From Fallopia convolvulus (taxonomy: Eukaryota > Streptophyta > Magnoliopsida > Caryophyllales > Polygonaceae), in assembly GCA_964016875.1 (NCBI GenBank), contig OZ024733.1:8855979-8919978 (forward strand): a stretch of 64,000 nucleotides of DNA, in the 5' to 3' direction. The notes under the pieces are model-generated. The model made no database searches. It worked only from the letters and a program-made list of their open reading frames with translations, and was not told where the DNA came from. The translations under genes were made by a program, and so were the position numbers. The stretch's first letter is position 1, and every line of letters starts with the position of its first letter. Below, one piece after another: positions 10,195 through 20,686 of the stretch.

Positions 10195-10203
10195 TACATA
10201 AAA

Positions 10204-10498
10204 TACAATAAATACAATATATACACTCTAGAAGGATCCATTGGATCGGCTTGTCATGTTCGATCATGCTTAGACGGCTCTGTCAGGCAGCCACACAGCT
10301 TAATAAGTCGTATGAGGTGAGGTCCAACTCAAGTTGATTATAAACTTTTCAAAGCACTCTAGATCCCACACCTTCCGCCCTTATTTAATTAAAGGAGCGC
10401 GGAACCCCCACTAATCTTCCCTTTCTGTTCCCTGCGAGTGGAGGGGAAGAGAGACACAGACGGAGAGCGAGGTGGAGAATCTGGCCTGGATTGGGAAG
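10204..10498 (+). promoter_or_regulatory. Copia LTR remnant, then PP2C promoter and 5' leader
   Basis: About 35 bp appear to be the outer copia LTR. From about 10240 the sequence is host DNA. A TTATTTAATTAA word at 10381-10392 lies about 110 bp before the PP2C start codon and is the best TATA candidate, followed by a purine-rich leader (GAGGGGAAGAGAGACACAG). Upstream regulatory sequence may have been displaced by the element cluster. Confidence 0.4.
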
Positions 10499-12848
10499 AT
10501 GCTGGAGCTCTGTAGGAGGCCATTGGAGACGTGCTTCGGCGTCGGAGGTTGGGGAGGTGCGGGCGCCGGGATTCTCAGCGGAGATGAGCTTGCGTGGCAA
10601 ACCAATTTGAGATCCCACGCTTTTGGCGAGTACTCCATGGCTGTGGTGCAGGCCAATTCGCTGCTTGAAGATCAAGCTCAGGTCGTCGCCTCCCCCTCCG
10701 CCACCTTCGCCGCTATCTTTGACGGCCATGGCGGCCCCGAGGCTGCTCACTTTATCAATTCCAACTTCTTCTCTTTCCTTCAGAGTAAATCTTCCGTTCC
10801 TATTCAATTTCATCAATCCAATCCAGAGCGATGATTCGAACATTCTTTGCTTGATTATGTTCTATTTTAAGGCTTATTTTACAAGATCCGATTCCGCCTT
10901 CCGATCTCCTAACTTCGAATTAGGGTTTTCATTTCACTTCTTTGTCTTTATCATCAACTTTGTGGTCATAATAGGTCCGTATATGTCTTGTATGTACAGA
11001 GTATTCAGGAGAACAAGGTGGACTATCAGCCGATGCCTTGAGAAAGGCATTTGACACAACAGAGCATGAATTCCTTCAATTGGTCAGAAAATCATGGATA
11101 ACCAACCCGCAAATCGCGCTCTCTGGATCTTGCTGTCTCGTGGCTGCAATTTCCAACAACAATCTCTACATTGCAAACATTGGGGACTCTCGCGCCGTGC
11201 TTGGTCGGAAGGTTTATGGGAGTGGCATGTTCTCTCCATCAGCAGTTGTGGCAGAACGTCTTACATCCGACCATAACGTTGGAGATGAGGATGTGAGGAA
11301 GGAGGTTCGGGCTCTCCACCCAGATGACTCGCATATAGTGGTCTATACACGTGGGTTTTGGAGAATCAAGGGAATTATTCAGGTATACAATGCAAATTGA
11401 ACCCTTGTAGTCCGGTGATGAAAGACCAACAAGGCTAGCTTGTCTAATGACCTTATGTCTAAAGATCAATGGAAGCTTATTATGTACTACTAGAAGATAT
11501 GATATGAATAATTGTTTCATAAGCTTCAGGTGGAAAATGATGCAGCAGCATCATGACTTTCCTCATGGTGGCTAAGCAAGAGTTTCCTTGTTTCATGACG
11601 TGGTAGACTAGGAAATTTCCGCTCAATTGTTTAGTCATTAATTGGCTGTGAATTGTTTAGTACGTATATACTACTCTATTGTTTTGGGATGGGATTAGCT
11701 TGGCTAGCATTTCTTCTTCCTTTATCAGTTTTCAGAACTGTTTGGAGAGGAGTCAACTGTGGCCGTTTCATATATCTGGTGACTTTAGCCTTCCTAGACA
11801 GGGTCTTTTTGTTAGTTGATAAATTTATTTATGCTTTGCATAAGGAACACTTGGCCCCTTTTTTGCAAAGGGCCATTCATTGATTGTAGTAGTAATATAG
11901 TATTACTTTCCTGGTAGTTGATGGTATATTACCTGATTGCACGCCTTTTCATAACTAAAGAGCTGGCGTACAGATTTTTTAACCCTTGCATAGTTTTCAT
12001 TTGAATTTATGCACTATTTCTTTTTCTTTCTCTACCCTGTTTTAGCTTGCATCACTTTGTATTCCTCAATGTCAAACTTAACCCTTAATATATTTGAAAG
12101 GTCAATGTCAACCGTACTCCAATATACAGGGTCATGAAGTTTTTTCTTTTCTTTTTTATCAGATTGCATATTTATATTTGATTATCCGTTACCTAGTTGG
12201 CGCCATGTTTGCTATGATGGCAAATGTTTATAGGTCCTCAGTATTTTAATCAAAACATCACTGTGGTTAGGTATCAAGAGCAATTGGAGACATTTATTTG
12301 AAGTTTCCTGAATTTAGCAACCTCTACAAGCAATTTGGTTCGTCTGTTCCCTTACAGAAAGCTGTAATTACTGCAGAGCCCTCAATATCAGTACGAGACC
12401 TAGATGCGGATGACTTGTTCTTGATCCTCGCATCGGATGGCCTTTGGGAGCACATAAGCGATCAAACAGCTGCTGACATAGTGTACAGAAGCCCGAGAGT
12501 TGTAAGATTCTTTTCATTTGACTTTCTAACCATAGAGACATTAGACGCACTAACCATTTTGTTTTGAAAAACCAGGGAATTGCAAAGCGGTTAGCAAGAG
12601 CAGCAATGCAAGAAGCAGCAAGGAAAAGGGGATTAAGATACGAGGACCTGTCCTTGTTCGAAGAGGGGATACGACGCCAAATACACGATGACATAACCGT
12701 AACGGTGATATATTTTGACCGTCTCTGTTCGAAAGTTAGGACTAGTGAAAGCGAACCTCTGCTGAGTCACTCGATCACGCCAGCAGATATTGTTTCATAC
12801 AATGCAGGTGCATTAGATTGTACACCTGATAATTTGTGTTTGTCCTAA
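10499..12848 (+). CDS. PP2C: Protein phosphatase 2C, clade D
   Basis: Exons are 10499-10784, 11000-11382, 12271-12501 and 12576-12848, with GT..AG introns and matching phases, giving 390 residues. The ATG at 10499 is chosen because MLELCRRPLETCFG matches the usual start of this clade; no earlier in-frame ATG follows a stop. PP2C motifs in order are YSMAVVQANSLLEDQAQV (about 45-62), FDGHGGPE (74-81), GSCCLVAA, IGDSRAV (156-162), YTRGFWRIKGIIQVSRAIGD (to 230), ASDGLWEH (277-284) and HDDITVTV (337 onward). The metal-binding Asp residues of DGHGG, SDG and HDD are all present. It hydrolyses phospho-Ser/Thr using Mg/Mn. Clade-D members dephosphorylate plasma-membrane H+-ATPases and are inhibited by SAUR proteins in Arabidopsis. 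Closest remembered relative is At4g33920. It looks intact. Confidence 0.93.
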
Positions 12849-13450
12849 TGATTTTGCACAGGTCGTTTCCTTTTCCTTCTTGTAGTATTAAATAAGCAAG
12901 GGGGTCAAGCTTATACAAGAACATGATCCTGTAAATAGATGTATTTTCAGCATTCAAAAAAAAATCTGGTACCATTATGGTGTGAATTGTATTCAATCTG
13001 TTTTCCGATCTCTCTGCCACCCTCCCCATTCTCCTTTACATTATCTTTTTGCATTATATGAATTTTGTATCAATACATTATAACCTTATTAGTCATCTTA
13101 GCCGGCTGTGTCAACATGGCTTACATTGCCTGGGTTGTCCATTCAGCTCGGCTCGCAATATCTTGTTTTGGTCTGGCTCTTAATATCTTTGAATGGATAT
13201 TTGATGACCACCAATTCTGTGAAGGGTACCCATAAAGTATTCCTTATCCCTTCCGGATGTAGTTTCCTTGAATTAGAAAAGGAAGTTGAGCGGGTCAGCC
13301 TAGGATATCATAGATTCATAGAAGAAGATGAGGTTGTTGATTGGTCATAGGGGGTGAAGAAAAGGAGGTTTGGGTTTGAGAGGCCGTTTTTGGAATTATA
13401 CTTTTGTGAAGGGTCACATTCATTGACGGTTAATGGGCGTACTATTAGGA
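12849..13450. other. PP2C 3' region and spacer
   Basis: The first 200 bp or so are likely the PP2C 3' UTR; an AATAAG-type signal lies near 12890. A short open frame at 13108-13350 is not recognised and has no clear start context. It could be a gene relic (its end reads LELEKEVERVSLGYHRFIEE), but this is unsupported. Confidence 0.5.
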
Positions 13451-13454
13451 GATA

Positions 13455-13490
13455 CTAGTTGTACCCGTCGTACTATGTACAACTACGATT
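13455..13490 (-). mobile_element. Helitron-type 3' terminus (minus strand)
   Basis: On the minus strand a short imperfect hairpin (TTGTAC...GTACAA) is followed a few bases later by CTAG and then T, the CTRR|T pattern of a Helitron 3' end. The matching TC 5' end was not located. Confidence 0.35.
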
Positions 13491-13622
13491 CGACATTTTA
13501 TAGACATTATAAATAGGATATTAATAAATAAAAATATAATACAAGTAATTTATTATTCGACATTTTATAGACATAATAAATAGGATATTAATAAATAAAA
13601 ATGTAATATAAGTAATTTATTG
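13488..13622. repeat. Tandem duplication of a 67-bp AT-rich unit
   Basis: Two nearly identical copies start ATTCGACATTTTATAGACAT and run through GGATATTAATAAATAAAAAT to AAGTAATTTATT; they differ at only a few bases. Confidence 0.85.
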
Positions 13623-14919
13623 TTCGTAGAATGTATACTTTTTTAATCAATATAAATGATTAAATTTAATGTTGAGAATGAAGATATATTATTAAGATAA
13701 AATAATTACATTTCTCTTTTTCTTTGATGATATTTTATAAATATTTAATTAAAAAAAGAAGATAAAATATGAATAAAAATATTTATATATTCAAATATGG
13801 AAAAGATAAGAATTTAAGAAAATAATAGTTAACTTAATAAATAAGATATAATCAATATATATCTTCTAAACCTGAAGCACTTTTGGGCAGATTCGTCATT
13901 ATGAATTTATATCCCAAGCAACCTATTTTTAATAATGATTTTTTAATAAATTATATATTATGTAATTCTATTACCTTATGGAATTTCCAAGTTTATCCAC
14001 TCACCTTACTTAATAATTTATTTTATCAATTTTATATGAGATTGGATAAATTTTTAACTCTATCCATTATTTTTATCTTCGTTCATGTTCATTATATTAT
14101 AATATTTAATTATCTTATATCCATATAGTATAAATAAAATATACTATATAAGAATTAATATATTTTTTCCAATTTGCTATGAGATTGGATAACTTTTTTA
14201 TCTCTACCATTCTTTTTATCTTTGTTCATGTTCATTATATTGTAATATTTAATTATCTTATGTCCATATAATATAGATAAAATATACTACATAATTGATC
14301 GTATGCTTATTTTTTTTCACGATTACGGTTTGTACGTACAATATTTATAAAAATTATACTATATGGATAACAAAATTTGCAAAAAGTATAGTTAAAATTG
14401 ATCAATTTTAACAATTACGATTTGTCGTACGGATATTAACTTAATCTTGAAAAAAAAATTCATTATATTCTAATATTTAATTATCAATTTGGTACGATTA
14501 TCAATTTGAAAATTTGGTACGAGTTTTCATTATTTTTATCTTTGCATATGTTTATTATATTGTAAATGATAGTTTTTTGTTCATAAGATTGGTATAATTT
14601 TTTTAGAAATATCCTTACATATATCAATTTAATCAAAATTTAACAAATACAAAGAAATAATACAATAATTCTATCCATATGTATGACAAATAAAAATACT
14701 AATTTAATATATTAGAGCAAAATAGATAACTTTTTTATCCATAAATATGATTAATATTAAATCCCAATCAAACTATTTTTAATAATAATTTTAATTAATT
14801 ATATATTATGTAATTCAATCACCATATGGAATTTCCAATTTTATGCACTCACTTACTTAATAATATAATGGAAATTTTCTATCCATAAAATATATTATAA
14901 ATTTATTCTATTATTTAAA

Positions 14920-14953
14920 AAAGTCCCCGGGCAAGGCCCATGTCATCAACTAA
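14920..14953 (+). mobile_element. Helitron-type 3' terminus (CTAA|T)
   Basis: CCCCGGGCAAGGCCCATGTCATCAACTAA then T. The GGGCnnnGCCC stem followed about 10 bp later by CTRR is the Helitron 3' signature. The stem is partly decayed. No 5' end was assigned. Confidence 0.45.
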
Positions 14954-15572
14954 TAATATTCTATCCATAGTCATGACAACTTTTTAATTTTTTTATCCAT
15001 AAGCATGTTAATTTTTTTATATTAATTTTTATTAATAAGTATGACAACTTTTTAACAAATGTCGGTATAGATATGTTGTGTCTTGCAATATATTACATTT
15101 CTATTCATAAGTATGCTTATTTTTTATATTACGGATCACTTAATAAATAAATAAAAATTATTGACCACTTAATGTTGAAGCGGTTAATTGGGTCAGTTCA
15201 ATTGAGTTTAGTTCATTCATTTCGGGTTCGAGTTGAGTATGGGTTCATATCGTTAAAATTTACGAGTTGATTGAGTCAATACATAGTATAACACACGCAC
15301 TTCAATCCAAAGAAGCAACTGTTTTTGTGCAAGTTCGAGTCAACCATACAAGTTAAGAGCGTCAACTTTTTTATAATTATTACATAAATATTACAAATAA
15401 TATTTTTAAGTAAAATATAATATTTGCATACATTTCGATAATAAAGTATACTATTATAATTAAAATAAATTACAGATATGTAAAATTTAACTATTTGTAA
15501 TATTATTTTTTATTATAGAAATTATAATACGTATGCCATATTTGAATTAATATATTACAATTTTTATTTAAA

Positions 15573-15606
15573 AACGTTCCCGGGCAAGGCCCGGGTCATC
15601 AACTAG
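15573..15606 (+). mobile_element. Helitron-type 3' terminus (CTAG|T)
   Basis: A perfect stem CCCGGGC...GCCCGGG is followed by TCATCAACTAG and T. It is a better-preserved sibling of the terminus at 14920-14953, about 650 bp upstream, with the same trailing TCATCAACTA. The body lies to the left. Confidence 0.55.
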
Positions 15607-16242
15607 TAAATTATGAAAGATAAAGATAATTTAATTATATAAAATATTTAAATTTAATTAATTTAATTTAAGATGGGACCAAACTCATTTTGTGGTTCGA
15701 TAAGTAAATATTAGATAAGATTAAATATTATATTATTTATATTTTATTACTCTCCATTCTCCATGTAAGAGATTATCAAATATTTGAATATATCTATTAA
15801 ATATTTAATTATATATTTTTATTATTTTTAAACATTATAAATATTTACCATTAATTTTTTATTATAAAAGAAAATCAATATATATAAATATAAATAAATT
15901 CGTCAAAAGATATATGCTAAAAGATTTATATTTATTTTGAAGTATTTTAAATGTTTTATCTTTAATTTTAAATACTTGTATAAGGAAGATTTCAAAAGAT
16001 ATTGTTATACTAAATAGATATTTGTTTGATGTTAGAGATGAATTTAAATAGTTAAAAAGAATTTAATAGAAATTAGAAAGAAGTTACAATAATAAAAAAT
16101 AATATTATTTTTTAAATATGTGGTGGAGCCAGAATCGTTCTGGTGGCTCGAAAAGGGATAGATTTAATATATAGTTATAGATTAGGTTGCTAACCCTATA
16201 AGTCGGGTCAAAATTTATATTTAAAACTTGTTAATTGAAAAC

Positions 16243-16400
16243 GAAAATTTCACCTGGTAACCCTATGATTAAGGCAATTTCACGCGGTACTCACATGTTT
16301 TCTCAATTTCACGAAGTAACCCTATGGTTTTGGCAAAATTTGCCAAGTAACCTTGTCGTTAAACTATAGCCCAAAAACGTTAATTTAGATAAAAAAAATT
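16243..16400 (+). repeat. Left long terminal inverted repeat
   Basis: It shares with the right end the words AATTTCACNNNGTAACC, ACCCTATGGTTTTGGCAAA and TTAAACTATAGCC in the same order. GTAACCCTATG recurs three times inside the repeat. Confidence 0.8.
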
Positions 16401-16633
16401 ATATTTTTTTTATTTAGATGAATATGGTATTTTAGATTTTTAAATCTTAGGTTTTTTAACAATCATAAAAGATTATTAAGATTGGATAATTAGTTGAACC
16501 ATCTTTCTCCTTCCTTTCAATCTTAAGAATACTCATACATGCTACTTAACCATGAAAACCGATCCATCTTGAAAATTAAATTTTATTTCCTTTGATTTCA
16601 GTGATGTTAGATTTTGTAGGAAGAATGAAGTGT

Positions 16634-17698
16634 TTATGCATCTAGGCTTTTTAACTCTTGCTCCTTTTTTATTTTCCTTTGATTGAGTGATGAAGGCTGG
16701 GCATGGTTCTTGCCCTTGGCACGAGCACGTGCCACGTCATCCGCGGAAACTCCCGGATTGGCATGCACTTCCGAAGCGAGCACGTGTGCCTGTGGCACGG
16801 TGTGCTTCAACTGCGCCTGGCTCACGGCCAAGAGACGCTCGAGCTCTTCGATCCGAGCCATGGTCTCGAGTGAAAAATTCTGGTTTTGTTGTTGTTGCGA
16901 CGCCGGTAGAGCGTCCTTGTCTCGATTGTCGTCATTGCCCGACTCTGAAACTGTACCTATTGTAACACCAGTCATCGCAGTAAGTAGTTCACAACAATAG
17001 GCCAAGAGTTGAAGGTTCGCTAAGTCAGCCGACCCTTAATGTTCAAACCACACGAACAAGGATAGGCTAGGCTAAAGGTCACTCAACTCGATCAATGAAA
17101 TATGGATCCGGAAAACAACAAAGCAAGCAAGGCAAAACACAAAGAGAAATTGTAAAACCGAAACTAAAACAAGCAAGAGCAATCGGCGTGATTAGGGTTG
17201 CCGAAAATTGAAAGAGTAAATAGAGAAGGATCTTGCCTTATTTTGGCTTGTGATCTTCTCGCAAATTTTTTTTTGTAAATAAAATAGAGATATCTTACCT
17301 TATTTTGGTTTGTGATATCCGATTCGTTCTTCTTTGTTTTTTTTTAATACACGATCTCTAGGGTTTCTCTTCTAGAGATAAGAAGCAAAATAACAATCGA
17401 AAGCACCACAAGATATACTCGAAGATGCAAGCAAAGAAATCGGCAAAACAAAACCCTATTGTGCAAGCAACTAGCAAGACAAAGTGTAATCTTCACCAAA
17501 ATCAATAGATCAAGCGAGTATGGTCAAGGCTCTTTTTTTTATATAATTTACGTGAACAAGAAAGAAAAATTTCGGGCCCTAGATGAAGGTTTACGAAGTG
17601 GAGGATGAATCTAGGGTTGATGCAACGGAATGGATCGTGTGAGAATGAACAAAGAAGGGTGTAGCAAGACTTACTCAAACCGTGGCTCTGATGCAAGT
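16634..17698 (-). pseudogene. Ty3-gypsy gag N-terminus and leader fragment
   Basis: Reading from 17699 downward there is a leader with a CATCAGAGCC-type primer site, a long untranslated stretch, then a frame (about 16990-16634) that reads through MARIEELERLLAVSQAQLKH, a coiled-coil gag start of the kind found in plant Ty3-gypsy elements. No capsid domain, zinc knuckle or pol follows; the fragment ends near 16640. The leader shares words with 61870-61975 (CAAGCCAAAATAAGG), so both belong to one family. Confidence 0.55.
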
Positions 17699-17701
17699 TG
17701 A

Positions 17702-18258
17702 TGCGACCCTAGGGTCACAAGGGCCGGATCTAGGCTCGAAACGCTCGGATCTTCTCCGACAATAGTAACCGGATAAATACGAGACCACAAAGTGGACTCG
17801 CGGGCCTCTAATGCTCGTCGGAACGAGGGTTGGGCGAGGTAGAATCAAGGGCAAGGGAAAAGGGTTAGAAAGGGTGACGCCCGGGCCAAAGGGAGGAGAT
17901 TCTCGACTCAAGCTCTGGCTATTCAAATTGGACGTGAATAATAAAAGGGGGCGTGGCTCCTTTATATAGAGGAGGCCACACAAAACCCTAGTTCTAAATG
18001 GGGTGGACTAGGGTTAGCAACATGCTAGACCCAACATCCAAGCCCATAATACTAATAATAGAAACTAGATAAAAAAGGAAATAACGAGGCTAACCCATCC
18101 TACAAGAATGGAGCACACACTTAAAAAGGAAATGACGGAAATATAAATAATAATATAAATAATAAATAAAAGAGACTAAGTCCTAAGTCAAGGGGGTCTC
18201 CAAGGTCTAGGTCGTCTCGGGTCCGTAAGAGCTGGGTCCGAGTTAGGATAGAGTCGCA
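17702..18258 (-). repeat. Ty3-gypsy LTR (minus strand)
   Basis: It begins TGCGAC and ends GTCGCA on the minus strand, a perfect short inverted repeat, and is followed by TCAACTTGCATCAGAGCC, a plausible primer site. A TATATAAAGGAG box on the minus strand at about 17965-17976 is the likely promoter. No second LTR is present. Confidence 0.65.
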
Positions 18259-19161
18259 TGAATCTGTAAATATTTTTAAACTTAAATTTTAGAATTAAGA
18301 TTTATTGAATTTGCACTAATAGGATATACTTACTAGTATGTAATGTAAATATAATCTAAGTGATTGTATATGCTGTTACTATACTCATAAGAATACTCGT
18401 ATGTTTCATAATTTTTTTGAATACATTCTCATACGTATTGTATATGCTGTAATGCAATGAAAATTTTGAATTTCATATTTTTTGGTTCCTGGTAGTGTAT
18501 GCAATACATATTTTTATGTATGAAAATTGCTATGTATTGAAAATTGAATGCTTTTGATTTCTTAAGTCGTTATATATTATAATATTATATATATGTTGAA
18601 CGTATTGTTTTGAGATTCTTGAATTTGCACTTGTTGAATTTGCAATAGTATTGCTCTTACTAGCTAGTGCGATTCGCCGATTCCAATGTTAAGAATTTGG
18701 GTTTCTCGATTTTTAACTTGATGATAAGAGGAAAAAACACCAATGCAAACCATTTTAATTAGCTCAATTTAAAAAATCAAAATTACAGCTTTTCAGCGTC
18801 CATCTCACGTCCATCTCAAATATTTATGAATACATATTACTTAGCAAGAACCACTTACAACTTATCAAATAAAATGTAAACTCAACCAATAGGAAAATAT
18901 AGATTAAATGAACAAGTCTAAGCAATCTCCCTATAATAAAATCGTACCAAAACTGAAATCCATTTTTAGTTTAACACTTAAAGTTTTCTACAATATATGT
19001 ATTGCACTATTGTAGGATTTTCACTAATACCATTAGGTGCTAGAAACTGATTTCTAATTTAACGTTACTGTTCAATCTAATTTAACAACCATTTTTAAAA
19101 TCTCAAGTATTCATGTGTATTCCAGAATTTTCACTAATATATTGCTTATATTTTTTTTTAA
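18259..19161. other. AT-rich interior of the long-TIR element
   Basis: No gene, RNA or repeat beyond low-complexity AT sequence was recognised. Confidence 0.5.
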
Positions 19162-19636
19162 TCATTACTATATACTAAAGAGAAGGTTAAAATAATATAT
19201 AAAATGACCCACAATGAATTGTATCATCCATTTTTTAAAAATCAACCTGATTGGTTGACATTTAATTAAATTATTTTTAATTGATATTTTTATATATTAA
19301 ACAAAACAACGAATATATTAGTTTTATTTTTGGATAGGATAGTTTTTAGATAAGATTACAGCTTTTTAAAACTATCCTTGCATATATTCATTTTTAATAA
19401 TTATATTTGGAAATGATTTTTTTGTAGATAAGATGCATATAATTTTTTTAAAAATATCCTTGCTTATATTAATTTTTAATAATTATTTTAAAAAATGATA
19501 GTTTTTTTGTATATAAGATACATATAGTTTTTTAAAATATATGACCTATATCAATTTGATCAAAATTTAACAAATATAAATAAATAATACAATAATTTTT
19601 TAAAAAACAAATGCAGGGCACGTGAACTAAAACTAG
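19162..19636 (+). mobile_element. Short non-autonomous Helitron-like element
   Basis: The left end TCATTACTATATACTAAAGAG resembles the standard plant Helitron 5' end, and the right end is ...AACTAAAACTAG followed by T. The flanks are A on the left and T on the right, as Helitrons require. The 3' hairpin (GCAGGGCACGTGAAC) is weak. It carries two degraded repeats of an ATATCCTTGCATATATTNATTTTTAATAATTAT-type unit. Confidence 0.5.
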
Positions 19637-19639
19637 TTT

Positions 19640-19790
19640 TAGATCTAATTTAACGATTTTTGGCTATAGTTTAACGGTAGGGTTACTTGGCAAACTTTGC
19701 CAAAACCATAGGGTTACCTCGCAAAATTGAGAGAATATGTGTGTACCACGTGAAATTGTCTTAACCATAAGGTTACAAGGTGAAATTTCC
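19640..19790 (-). repeat. Right long terminal inverted repeat
   Basis: Inverse copy of 16243-16400 with scattered substitutions. The Helitron-like insert ends only a few bases before it. Confidence 0.8.
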
Positions 19791-19799
19791 ATTGAAAAT

Positions 19800-20686
19800 A
19801 TTATAGGAGGTTTTTATGTTTATAAGTCATTAATTTAAAATATTTTGTATGCAATGTACCGAGGCCTTTTAGCTAAAATAATAATTTAGGCCTATAAATA
19901 AAAATTAGGTTCATAAACTATTCTTCATTCATGAATAATAGCTCTCACATTTATTATGTATTTGATGATAACTTTTTAAGGTGTAAGATTCCTTCTTATA
20001 ATGTATCCAAAGAGTACGTATCTTATCTTAATACATTAAAGAAGTAATTTGAAAGGATAATTAAATCTATTCTTTTTTAATGTTATAATTCAAAAAATAG
20101 GTATCTTATCTTAATACGGGATATAATATTTCTTGGACCTCTTCAAATGGACTTGCGGAGTTTGGGCCCAACAGGTGGAATTAGCTCAAGAGGATAAGTA
20201 CCAAAACTTAGTTTTTCAAGAATGAATTACCGTATTTCATTCGAAAACAAAATTAATTATGTAACAGATGTGATAATGGAGGAGATTTTCGTGGGAGGTA
20301 GGACTAGCTCAAGGGAGTGTAAACTAGAGGCATTGGTAGAAAAATTGAATAAAGTGATTGTCATCCTTATCCACTAAAAAAATACCCTTACGTATCAACA
20401 ACATAGACAAACAGTCTTCAATCAGAGAGAACCAGGTTCTGATAAATCCGGTTTTGGCGCACCGAATCAATTTCATTTCAAACTCAAGGTTATATTTCCT
20501 TGTAAGCATATAAGTTACACTTGGCACCTGTAAACTGATACATCTATACAACACACAACCCTTTTCATTTTACACATACACAATCAAAAGCCTATTTTTC
20601 TAAGTCAATCTGTACATGTTTAGCTAGCTAGGCGCTTGAAACTCGCCAGGCCTCATGATCTGACCTTCAAGGTCTAGACAGCGCGC
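19800..20686. other. Spacer and NRAMP 3' untranslated region
   Basis: The part near 20320-20686 is probably the NRAMP 3' UTR on the minus strand. The rest is AT-rich with a repeated word AGGTATCTTATCTTAATAC (near 20010 and 20100). No gene was recognised. Confidence 0.45.

Larger units (their letters stand above)
1315..10240 (-). mobile_element. Ty1-copia retrotransposon, split by two DNA transposons
   Basis: On the minus strand the order is LTR remnant, primer binding site, leader, gag zinc-knuckle region, protease and pre-integrase, as expected for Ty1-copia. The pol frame stops at the CACTA junction (1314/1315). The LTR is cut at 2671/2672 by the MULE and seems to resume at 10204 to about 10240, giving a short LTR of perhaps 150 bp. 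The outer LTR border at about 10240 is a guess, since no target duplication can be tested. Confidence 0.7.
13623..16242. other. AT-rich spacer made of degraded Helitron-like sequence
   Basis: The stretch is strongly AT-rich with recurring words (TCTATCCATA, AATTATCTTATGTCCATATA, TTCATGTTCATTATATT), so it is probably stacked copies of one or two non-autonomous families. Two Helitron-type 3' ends lie inside it. The only longer ORF (13883-14128) has AT-biased composition and no recognisable product. Confidence 0.5.
16243..19790. mobile_element. Long-TIR MULE-like element carrying a gypsy fragment
   Basis: About 150 bp at the left (from GAAAATTTCACC) is repeated in inverse at the right (ending GGTGAAATTTCC), with roughly 85 percent identity by eye. 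The flanks are ATTGAAAAC and ATTGAAAAT, an 8/9 match for a 9-bp target duplication. Long inverted repeats plus a 9-bp duplication point to Mutator. There is no transposase; inside are a minus-strand Ty3-gypsy LTR and gag start and a short Helitron-like insert. Confidence 0.75.
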
